A stretch of 64,000 nucleotides of DNA from NCBI GenBank assembly GCA_008933995.1, contig WARS01000013.1, positions 16,061,806 to 16,125,805 on the forward strand, read 5' to 3'. The stretch is from Datnioides undecimradiatus (Eukaryota; Chordata; Actinopteri; Lobotiformes; Datnioididae). The notes beneath the pieces are model-generated. The model was not told where the DNA came from and did no database searches. It was given only the letters and a program-made list of their open reading frames with translations. The first letter of the stretch is position 1; each line of letters starts with the position of its first letter. The position numbers and the translations under genes were made by a program. Positions 53,303 through 64,000 of this stretch are shown one piece after another.

Positions 53303-56300
53303 TGTGGACAGATTGTGGCAGACATCTATGAGCCCCAAGGCATTGCTTTTGTTGAGGCCACTGCAACTTTTCTCACCAATGAGCTCCTTCCCCTGGTGGA
53401 GAAAACAGTCACAGACACAAAGGTAGAGGGTTACAAAGATTACCATCCCTGTTTAACAATTTATAAGAGCTCCATGATGATTTTGTTCAAGTGTCGATGC
53501 TGTGTCACTTGAAATGAATCTATTTGTGTCTCAGGCACACATCTCTTTCTCGCCGACACTGGAGCAGCAGAGGAAATGTCCAGGATGTGAAGGCACATTA
53601 ATTGACGGAGATTTCATCATCAAATATGATGTGAAGCGTGAGGAGAGTATTGGGGAAGTTCAGGTTGGTGATAAACAAAGAATTTTCAGCACATAAGAGT
53701 CATCACTCAGAGCTGTAATACCTGAAGCACATTAATATGACATTTACATGCAGGAGCAGCATCTTTTCACAAGAACTCCTGCTTTTTTTTGACCAGTAAG
53801 TCTAGCTCCACTTCCCTAGACGTTTGAAAGTCTGCCACTCAATTGCTGTGTTTTCGTCTCAGATTGTGAATGGATATTTTGTGCACTTCTTTGCTCCACC
53901 TGACCTGACCAGAGTCCCAAAGAATGTGGTGTTTGTGATCGACAGGAGCGGATCGATGAGTGGAAGAAAGATTGAGCAGGTAAGAGACTTGCGTATAGGT
54001 CAGCTCCACACCGTGTGCATTGATCTACATCTTTATATGTGAATTTGGGAACTTTTGCAGACTCGGGAGGCACTGGAAGCTATTCTTAAAGACCTTCACA
54101 AGGACGACCACTTTGCTCTCATCCTGTTTGATAACAAGATTGTCACGTGGAGGGACACTCTCACCAAAGCAACAGAAGAAAATGTGTCTGATGCCATTAA
54201 ATATGTCAGGAAATTGAAGGACAATGGAGGTTAGAGGAACACAAGTGGTACCAACTTTTATTCCAAATGCTTTGTGCCCTTCTAATTAAGATGATTAGAA
54301 ATTTAACTTAAATGTGCAGCGTTGTCAACTTTAGATGCATCTATTGGCAGAAATAAATAATAGTCTCAACTGTGATTTCTTTACTGTATAATTGCCAAAT
54401 ACTGTGAACTGTTGAACTGTGTGTAGTAGTTTTCCCACACACCTTGAAGGGGAGGATAAAATGAGTATTAAGTCAGCTGCATTCTGCAACCTTGCCACTA
54501 GATGTCATTAAATCCTATGCACTGCTCCTTTAAATATTTGCATTTTACAATTTGTTATACAAGAGTGGAAAGTCAGAACAATTAGCTAAGCATTTGCATG
54601 TCTTGTTGACAGTATGAGCTCTCCAGGAAACATGCAGAGACTCCATGAAGTCACTGCTCAGGCCAAGAAATGAATGTGTCGTTTTACACTTCACAGCCAT
54701 GCACATATTAAACAGATTAAACAAACAAGATGCAAAGTGTTAATTTGTTATCATAAGAGGTGATAACAGATGAATTTTTAGACTTGTGGACAGAACCAGG
54801 CTGGCATTTCCCCATGCTCCAGTCCTTAAGCACAACTAACTGTCTGCTGGCTGTATTTTCATATTCAAATTAGTGGACTCAAATGAAAGTGGTATTAAGC
54901 TCATCATCTAACTAGACAGGAAAGATTATTTTCCAAAATGCTGAACAATTGTATTAAGAACACACTGTGGAATTGTTACTTGACTTTCTTTATGATACTT
55001 ATCTCAAGAAATGTTCATGTTAATGTGCTTGTTGTGTCGTTTCCCTTTAGCCACCAATATTAACGACGCTGTTCTGAAGGCAGTGAGCATGCTGGTGAAA
55101 GAAAGAGAAACTGGCAACCTACCAGAGAGGAGTGCTGATATGATCATTTTATTGACTGACGGGATGCCAAACCATGGTGAGCCATCTTGATTTGGATGAT
55201 TATTATGTTTCATTCTTAAGGGTCTCAGGTCATTATATGTAGATCACATACAGAATTTATTTTTGGAAACTTAAATAATTTAAGCAGACTGTTCAGAAAC
55301 TGCCTAGTGGTAACTGCAAAGATTTACCCATATATAACACATGTACTCCTGCATATGTGTGCATTTAAAGGAGAGTCCAACCTGAAGACGATCCAGGAGA
55401 ACGTGCGTTCTGCTATTCAGGGGAAGATGTCTATGTTCTGTCTCGGATTCGGTAATGATGTGGATTATTCCTTCCTGGATGTGATGTGCAGACAGAACAA
55501 AGGACTGGCCCGCAGAATTTTTGTTGGTTCAGATGCAACAATTCAACTTCAGGTAGATTTAACAAAGTGATTTATAGTGCAAGTTTTGTATTTTTTTTAG
55601 CACCTTCAAGGAGGTTTGGGAAACAGATGTTGCACAGTTTGGTGTGTGTTTGTCTGTGTTCCAGGGTTTCTATGAGGAGGTGTCTAGCCCTCTGCTCTTG
55701 GAGGTGGACCTGCGATATCCTGATAATGCAGTGGACTTGACCAAAAACCACTACAGCCAGTATTTTAACGGCTCAGAGATTGTGGTGTCCGGCCGGCTGA
55801 CAGACATCGGACCTGATAACTTCTTGGTTGAAGTGTTAGGCAAAGGGGTGAGAAATGGAAAACAAAGTACAAGTAGTCAATTAAAACACAAATAGGAAAT
55901 TATATGTAGTCATGGTGGTGAACACACAGTCATATCCTTGTTCTGACATGAGACATTTCCTCTGACTAAATATTGGATACTAGGTTATTTCACTTGCTAG
56001 CTGTTTGAGACTCGCTTGTCCACCCAGTGGCAAAGCCTTGGTATCTAAGCACGATCTAATTACTCTTTTAATTTCTCTGTTTTTTGGGATATTTGATCCA
56101 CTACTTTGGTCCCTGACTGAGAATTTTCAACACCTATAAGATGCTTTGCAATTAAACTGAATCCTCCGACAGTATCAGCACATCACAGAGCTATAGTATA
56201 GTATGAATTTCATATTTTGTCAATAATATCAGTTCATATCAGTGTCATTTATTTTTCTCTTATAGCCTGAAAAGGACTTCTGGGTGCAGGGAACAGTCAA

Positions 56301-57573
56301 TGTGGTAAACTCGCATGGGATCTACCGAGAGCAGGAGTACATCTTTGGGGATTTCTTAGAGCGTCTGTGGGCCTACCTCACCATCCAACAACTACTAGAG
56401 AACAGGTCTGATCATCTAAGTTGCGTCCGTCAGCTTATATGTGACATAAGTGAGATATGTGACTTAAAAAAACTCAGATCATTTTCATGATGTGGACTTT
56501 TCATGCGTATCATATTATCATTATTAAACAACCAATCAATTGACTCCTCTTTCTGTTTTATCTCCCAGCAACATTGGTACTCAGCAGGAGAAGGACATGA
56601 GGACAAAGAAGGCCCTGGAAATGTCTCTGCAGTATAGCTTCGTCACCCCTGTCACCTCAATGGTGGTCATCAAGCCTGAAACTGTGGATGGACAAGGCAG
56701 TCCCCTAATTGCAGATAAACTGACTGAAGGTACAGGAAATGCAACTCTCATGTTCAGTTGCAGATGTTTCACTTTTTACATTTGTGGCATGTTAAACTAG
56801 TAATTAGTAAACCACAATATGTGATATTTGCAGCTTTGTAGCACATTACATTACATTACGTCACATTATGAGAAACCTGTTGAATCAGTACATGGAAGCA
56901 GACCTTGCTATTGAACTAACTGTTGGCCCGTTTCACAGACCAGCGACAGACAGCAGAGAGAAACAGTGGTATGACAAGCTCTTTTTTTAATTATAAGGAC
57001 ATATTTACAACCCTCATTTTCTGACAACTTTCCTGATGAATGCTTTTTTTATTTCTCGTTACAGGTGTCTCTGCCAGTCCTTCCAGCTCCCATAGACAAC
57101 TAAATAGTAAGCATTTTTGTACAGTGTCAGTTTAAGTGTTACATACACATTACAATATATACATTGCAATCCTAGGGAAATTAAAGCCACTTATATATAC
57201 TCTATTTACTTACTATATTTACTATATAATTTCAAATAAATTGTAACAATCAAAAATATTAATCGGCTAAATACATCTAAATACATTAATTAACCACAAT
57301 TAAGCAAAATTAATTAATAAATTTGTTTTTTTTAAATTTTGTTTTCAGACACATTCCTCTTTTATTCTTATTAATACACATCAGTAATCACTTTTGACCA
57401 GGTGCAATGATGAGTTTTGAGAAGATATACTTATATATATATAATCTATCAAGAATAAATCATTTCATGAGAAGAGTAAAAAAATATGAGTAAAAAAAAG
57501 TGTGTATATGTAAATATACATATATGTGTGTGTGTGTATATATGTATGTGTATATATATATATATATATATAT

Positions 57574-57617
<44 letters not shown>

Positions 57618-59523
57618 TAAAGACAACTAACCCATTTGTTTTTTGTATATCTTTTGTTGTTTCACAGGGCAGCAACAGGCCTCACAGACACGTCAAAGTA
57701 TGTCAGTCTCTTTTAGCTCAATTATGTGACATACTTTATGAATCTTATTTTGGGATGAATGACTTAACGGATGTATACTTTTATTATTTTGGATGACAGG
57801 TTCCTGGGGCAGTGCTCCCAGGTCCCATAGCCGATCAAATGGTAAGTTTTTATTGCTGCATGGTTGACCAGAGGAATCACACCCAGGAATCAAGAAAGTT
57901 TACATTTCTAAAATGTAGTAATTAGCGGTCAGTCATATCACATTGTCTTGACACGTGAAATTTTAACTATTCGTTTTAGTTCAGTTTTGTTTATTTTCTA
58001 TCATAGTAGGCATTTGATTTACCACATATTTACCTTGTATAAGAAGAACTGAGGGTAAGGCTCTACATTGGCTAACAATTGCAGTGGATGGAGATCCTCA
58101 TTTCATGATAGAGCTTCCAGAGAGAGACGACGCTCTGTGCTTCAACATCAACGACAAACCAGGAACCATTTTCAACCTGGTCAGAGACCCAAAATCAGGT
58201 CGGCTCTGAATCACACTTATCCAAATACAACACGTTTATGAAAAAGGATGATTCAACTCAAACCTGTTGTTATTTTCAGGCTTCGTGGTGAATGGACAAA
58301 TTATTGGCAAAAAGAAGGTTGCTCCAGATGATAAAATCAACACCTATTTTGGCCGTCTTGGTATCATCCACCACAAGCTTGGGGTGAGGCTGGAGGTGAG
58401 CACTCAGGACATCTCTGTCTTCCACCATGGTGAACAGACCAAGCTGCTGTGGTCTGATGCAGCTTCTATCAAAGAAATCAAGTGAGTAATACGCATTTAA
58501 AATGATTATTAAAAGTAATTGGGCACTGACACTTGTTTAAAACTTTAATAATAGAATCATTTTTAACCTTTTAATTTAGGAATTTTGTCATTTTGGTCAT
58601 GTCAGATTAAACATGCTTTTAAAAATGAATTAAAAACTGTGGTTATACACACAATTAAAGTATCTGGACTAAACATGTAAAATAAAGTTTGATTGTTAAA
58701 CTTTACTATATATATTAAACAAAATATGTGTAGGACTTCATATAAATAAAACAAATTGAGGTGAACTAAACTTTAATAACATATAAACCTTTACATTTTC
58801 TACATGCCTCTTGCGAATCACAGAGAAATAAAATAAATCTTTTGTTGTTCACTGTTTTCTCTGTCTCTCCCCCAGTATGGACATCAGCCTGTCTAAGAAC
58901 TGCAGCCTGACAGTGACACTGAGGCACTCGGTTAAATTTATGGTCATTAGACACACAAAGGTCTGGAAGAGACGCAGGGACCATCAAGACTACCTGGGTT
59001 TCTACACCTTAGACAGCCACCACCTGTCTGCATCGGTTCATGGTCTGCTAGGTAGAGAACTGCGAGAGGGTTTCATATCATGATGCACTGATTGTGTAGC
59101 TATTTTATGTGAAATGATAGGAAACTGATAACTGATGATAGGAACTATTTTCCTCCAGGCCAGTTCTACCATGGGATTGAGTTTGAGGTGACAGACCTGC
59201 GTTCAGGTGAGGTCGAGCAGAACTTGGATGCCACCATGTATGTGAAAGGTCAAACACTCAACGTGACCAGGTGAGCATGCCTCACAGGGTTTAACCACAC
59301 ATATATAATGCATGCAAAGTGAAGGAGTATTTCTTTTTGGATATGCACACCACACCATTGTTTCTTTTATAATCTCTTCCACAGACACTGGCAGAAGGAC
59401 TTCAGCAGCCATCTGAAGAATGGGGAAAATATTCCCTGCTGGTTTGTTAACAATAATGGAACAGGCCTCATCGATGGGAGAGCCTCAGACTACATTGTGA
59501 CGGGGCTTTTTAAGACTTTCTGA
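50060..59523 (+). CDS. itih3: Inter-alpha-trypsin inhibitor heavy chain, ITIH3-like, copy 2 (about 943 aa)
   Basis: Tandem paralogue of copy 1 with the same exon plan. Exons: 50060-50200, 51671-51706 (tentative), 51854-51877, 52528-52685, 52770-52874, 52962-53124, 53312-53422, 53535-53663, 53863-53979, 54061-54229, 55051-55176, 55371-55552, 55665-55847, 56266-56405, 56569-56729, 56939-56968, 57065-57106, 57668-57697, 57800-57841, 58085-58198, 58280-58481, 58876-59051, 59159-59270, 59385-59523; 2832 nt in frame. Signal peptide (hydrophobic core [14 protein letters not shown]); a second in-frame ATG at 50093 would shorten it by 11 residues and looks equally plausible. VIT domain; VWA with MIDAS DRSGS at about 316-320; DPHF at about 700-703; ITI_HC C terminus ending GLFKTF. 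The linker before DPHF is Ser/Gln/Arg-rich and seems built from a duplicated exon pair. Many exons keep exactly the same length as in copy 1. Confidence 0.92.
53270..53299. repeat. (TG)n microsatellite
   Basis: TG run immediately upstream of the acceptor of the exon starting at 53312 in itih3 copy 2; it replaces the usual pyrimidine tract for most of its length. Confidence 0.9.
57499..57613. repeat. Compound (TG)n/(TA)n microsatellite
   Basis: Alternating purine-pyrimidine tract of about 115 bases (TATG, TA, TG blocks) in the intron between the two copies of the duplicated linker exon pair of itih3 copy 2. Confidence 0.95.
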
Positions 59524-60047
59524 ACTGTGAAACTTCAAACTCTTGATTGCACTGGGGCCGCATCAATGTGTGAGAGAGTTGTGTGACAAGAAACAGCAGA
59601 TTGTAAAGAGGTGAGTTGCAGGGTCTTCATTTAAAATATATATAGATGCAGGAAACGCCAAAAAACTGCATAATGGCATTTTTATACAATGGCAAAACAA
59701 ATGATTCCAACTAGCTGCCACATGTGGGTTATTTTATATGTAGGTGTGTGCAGTTAGTAAGTGTTAGAGCACAGGTTCAAGTGTGTGTGTTTACTGATGG
59801 CATAAATACTATGGTAGGTAAAAGCTTTCCAATATTGAGCTTTCATACAGATATATAAGTCTGCATACTTTGCATGTCATATTAACTTTTTCACACAATG
59901 AAGTAACTGTTCTGCTGTTTAGCTTCCTGACAGTGCAGGAACGACACTGGATAAACTTTGGGTGTAAACCCTGCTGGTATAACATGGCAGATCATGGTCA
60001 TGCTTGCTGTGAAATTTTAATTGAAAAAACTTCAACCTTCAAATAAA
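59524..60047 (+). other. itih3: 3' UTR of itih3 copy 2 with poly(A) signal
   Basis: AATAAA at 60042-60047 gives a 3' UTR of about 520 bases. Confidence 0.65.
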
Positions 60048-63000
60048 ATGGGCTTGCTTAATGTATCTGTAGATATGCTCATTAAATCTCTCAAGAACAA
60101 TAGTCCATCAAAAGTGATATGACAAACATCACCAACTATCTTATATTTGTGTTTTCCACTTTTCCAAAAAAAAAAAAGCACGAACAACACAGGGTTATTC
60201 ACACATAATGAATATTATAGGTTTGTAATAAGATAATGGTTTACTTTTCGGCTTAGCAAGGCTGAGCAATGGTTCTCTTCAAGGAAATATGTAAATGAGC
60301 TCACCCACCACAATACGTACTACAATAAATGTAGCTCACTATAGAAAACTTGCAAAAACATCAAATCAACAAACATCACCCTGTGGGCCTGCTTCAAGGG
60401 AAGTCATTAGTGAAGCATTGCACACAAATCAAGTTAAACTATTTCAAAGCACTAACCCATAAAATCTAGCCACAGTTTTTCTATTTTTCATGTTAAAGGT
60501 AAGAAATTTTTGAATTAAAATTTAAAGTCAACATTATATTTGGGGGCCCTGACTTTTTTAAACAATAACCATTTTGACATTGATTCTGTATGTGACTGCA
60601 GAGTCATAGTCAGGGAGGTGCTTCATGGTGACTGGTGGCCCACTGTAGCAGCCTTGAGGGCAGGGGGCACAGAGCCTGATGGTAGCCTTGCCTGATGCCA
60701 GTCTCTCTCCATCTTTCTTTCTGGTGAGAGGTGCCAGATGTTTATTCTTGAAGCTGTGCATCAAGAGTGCAGCAGAGTGATAGTGCACTGAAGGTGAGTT
60801 TAGAGCTGTTCCACTGTGAACACATCCAGTGGGGAAATTGTCACTCTTGGTTTGTTGGAGTGGTACAAGTACATCTGGCATATCTTTTTCTCAAGATCTC
60901 AAGAGCACGGTGAGGGCTGGTACCTTGAGGGAAAGAGAGGGAGATCATATTTACGCATCTTGACAAATTTAAAATACAGTTATCAGTTACGTCTGTTACG
61001 TGTGTAGTTTGGTGGCCACAGGTGGGCAGCAGTGAGCTCGCGCCGGCTTGTTGCATCGCTAACACGATTTAGAGAAGATGCCGCACTTCAAAAATTAGCT
61101 AACGTTAATCTGGCACGAGCTAGCTAATGTTTAAATTTTAAACAACAACGACTAATGTTGAAATAAGCAGACCGCAACATATAGGCTTGTTTTAGAGCAG
61201 TTGTTGTAACATTAAAATGAACTCACATTCGCTGTAGTATAGTACTTAAAGCATTTTAAGTGGTTTGTAAACAATTTGTTGACAGGTAGTTTGTTGACAC
61301 TGGACAGCACCTGCTCCTCACCTGAAAACAGAAGACCGGATATCACAGGTAAGAAGGGGACAGGTGACATGAAACAGGCACAGAACGGATGTAATAACAG
61401 ACTTCTACTGTAGGATCAACATGCTGATATTCAAGTTGTCAGTGTACACCAGGGTTTTTTTCACCTACACATTGTAAACTGTGCACAACATACTGTATAG
61501 ATTTATATGAATATATGAAGGAAAATAGCATAGTTAGTTAAGAGGGCCACATTTTGAGAAAGCTGATGGCCACTGGGCATTTGGACATTTCCCTAATGTT
61601 TTATTCTTCTTATGAATGTACAATTGACACAGCCCCGCCACAGTTAAAAAACTTAATTTTGCTGCATTGCAGAGTTAGCCTAACTCCAAAACTAAAATGT
61701 AAAATTTAAAACAATATGGCAAATGTGCATAGTATTTTTCAACGCAAGACATTTTTTCTCAAAAGTAAACACATTTGAAACACGTGTATTCTGGGTCGCA
61801 TCAGGTCGGCTGTTTTGCATGTAATTTTGTCCTTTCTGACTTCTGTAAGGTGTATCACAGCATTTCTTAAGTGGACAAAATAAGCAAACAACAGAAGGGA
61901 GCAAAGATTTCAGCAGTTCCATAATAACTGAACTTGACTGTGCATTCAATGCCATGCAACATAAATTATTACTGGATGTTTGAAGATTTTGATCAGATGC
62001 TGTCGTCATTACCTTGACCAAGTGAAGCTGTTTACCAACATGATTGTGGCTTTAAATTTAAGGTTATAAATGTATTTGTAAGTAGAACTGATTGGTGTGC
62101 TGTTCTGACTTGGTCAGTGTGTTTGAGCTGAACGGACCTGGACTACAGTGCTTTTACCTGTCGCAGGCTTCATAATTATTTGATTCAGTACTTCTGAAAC
62201 TTGCTCTTCATTCTCTTCTTATGAAACATATTTGTCTGTTTACATTTGTGCAAATAATTTGAGGCTGAAAAATAGTTTTTTGTAGATTAATCCAAATTTT
62301 ACCATTCTGTCCACACAGTGTTAGCGGTACTCCGCACAGCTACATGACAGTTGTTAGAAAAGGTTTTTATATAACACTTTTGTTAAAGGCCTTGTCATCA
62401 CCTGAACAGGTGAGTTCACATGACTGCTGATCAGATGTCCTCTCTTGACATGCGGGACTTGTTGGCTATTGCTTGGCAGACATTTTAAAAATCACAGTTA
62501 TTACTTGTTACATTAACAATGTGCCAGCTATGGAAGTCAGCCGGCATGAACAATAGCAGGGCCCAGCAACAAAAGGGGCAACGTGAAGTTCAGCCATCAT
62601 TAGCTTTATTATTTATACCTGCTGCTTTTTCTACTGCAACGTGTCAAAACATACTTTGCCTTTCCTCATTCATGCTCGTAGGAAGAGTTGACATGTAATT
62701 CTCTGCATAACTACACACAGCCTAAACCTGAGCAGAGATCTAATCAGCCAGACTGAGAGGAATGTCTCTCAAAGACAAAATGATCGTCAAGTATCAAGAG
62801 AGTAGTTTTAACAGTTTTAACAGACTGCTACCTTTCTTTCCTTGTCTAATTTGGGTCATTCTTTTCATAGAGTTGTTAACTTCACTGATAGATGCACCTT
62901 TATTGTACTTTTGTTAACTTTCAGTATTCACAATTATTTTTAATTGTTTTGTTTCTGAGTCACTTTTTCCATTGAAACCTATTAATACCATTAGTATAGT

Positions 63001-64000
63001 TTTGTTTTTTTTTCTAAACTTTATCATTTAGTGGGCACATTTTTGGCATGCATCATAATCTCACCCCTGACCTCTCTCTCAAAATTTTGTAGCTGTTCCT
63101 TTTCAGCTATCAGATCATTCAGTCTGCAGCACAGGCTGTTAGGTTTCATCTTCATCATCAGTGTTCAAAATACACATTGTCTCTGCATCTGCCCCCCGCA
63201 AAATACTCCTCATTTGAATGTCTGTGTTTTTGCATGCATGGTAAGTTATGTGCTCTAAGATGGACTCTGTGTGCATGTAGTGCATGTGTGTGTGTGAGAA
63301 CCTCTTGTACTATAACAACTCACCAGCTCTTATTACATGGTTGTGGTGTGTGTACTAATAGATCCAGGGCAAGCGTGTTGACCCCAGTCATGTCGGAAGT
63401 TCAGGAGTTGAGAGGGATTTTCTTAAGGGGATCTTTGCAGAAGTGTTTGCCTGTGTGTGCCTGTCTCTTTGTGTGTGTGTGTATATGGGTGTTTTGTGTA
63501 AGCTTTGCTGATTAACACCAGATGTGCTGGGCTCAGGGTGTCGGCAATAGCTTGAGAGGGCCCCACTGTTCTCCATTCAGGCCTGGTTGCAGAAAATGTT
63601 CAAGCAACTTCTTCGCACATGGCTGACATTAGTATCTTTGCTGTTCATCCCTCAGATCTCCACAAGGTTAGAAACATCAGGTCAAGCTGAGCAGAGGAAG
63701 TTTTAATAAGGGACTGTTCAGTAAAGGCAGTAAGTCATTGTAGAACTTCTGCTACTCCACCAGAGGGTGTAAGAGAGCTGTGAAACAGCTGTACCATCTC
63801 TTAGCTCTGGTCCTGAAGTCAGTTTCTTTCGGTTTTTCAGTTCAAGTCAAGTGCAGGAACTTTGAGTCTTTACACCGTTGAATTTTTACATTAAATACAG
63901 TTTTAAGAGAAATAACCTTTTTTTTTTTTTTTTACATAGAAATGACCACAGTATGTTGAGCAAGTGAATGAACTAAGTGGACTAAGTTGTGATTAGTCCT
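60048..64000. other. Distal region without a recognised gene; possible start of another gene near 61000-61350
   Basis: No coding exon I can assign. CpG dinucleotides cluster around 60980-61090, and a good donor follows at 61349 (CACAG|GTAAGA), which together could be a promoter and non-coding first exon on +. A 107-codon minus-strand frame at 60558-60881 matches no family I recognise. Confidence 0.35.

Noticed and set aside
60558..60881. 107-codon minus-strand open frame
   Set aside because: No family recognised and no supporting splice sites or promoter; left unassigned.

Overview
This is nuclear DNA from a ray-finned fish, almost certainly a teleost. Six protein-coding genes lie on the + strand, with GT-AG introns, AATAAA poly(A) signals, (CA)n/(CT)n microsatellites and dispersed tRNA genes. 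The gene order PRKCD - SFMBT1 - TMEM110 (STIMATE) - MUSTN1 - ITIH - ITIH matches the vertebrate block on human 3p21.1. I cannot name the species.

Layout: 1-5340 holds the 3' half of protein kinase C delta, entered in the middle of its C1A domain. 7085-22850 is SFMBT1, with a CpG-bearing promoter, a non-coding first exon and 20 coding exons. They join in frame to 866 aa, the human length. 23026-35060 is TMEM110/STIMATE (8 coding exons, 313 aa). Its introns and 3' flank carry a tRNA-Arg(ACG), two tRNA-Glu(CTC), a decayed tRNA-Glu and a TTAA-flanked inverted-repeat transposon. 36868-40087 is the small myogenic gene MUSTN1 (82 aa), with a TATA/MEF2 + AP-1 promoter and a third tRNA-Glu in its second intron. 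41886-49067 and 50060-60047 are two tandem inter-alpha-trypsin-inhibitor heavy chain genes of the ITIH1/ITIH3 type (926 aa and about 943 aa). Both keep the VIT domain, a VWA domain with a complete DxSxS metal site, and the DPHF cleavage/linkage motif. 60048-64000 has no gene I can recognise, but a CpG-containing stretch near 61000-61350 could be the start of another one.

The genes do not form a pathway: a kinase, a chromatin reader, an ER regulator of STIM1, a muscle/skeletal nuclear protein and two secreted matrix proteins share only ancestral linkage. I rebuilt every exon chain by hand and checked phase, and all five complete genes close in frame. I found no plainly new biological system. 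The observations most worth checking are an apparent exon-pair duplication in the linker of the second ITIH gene, the identical intronic antisense tRNA-Glu copies, and the MUSTN1 and SFMBT1 promoter architectures.
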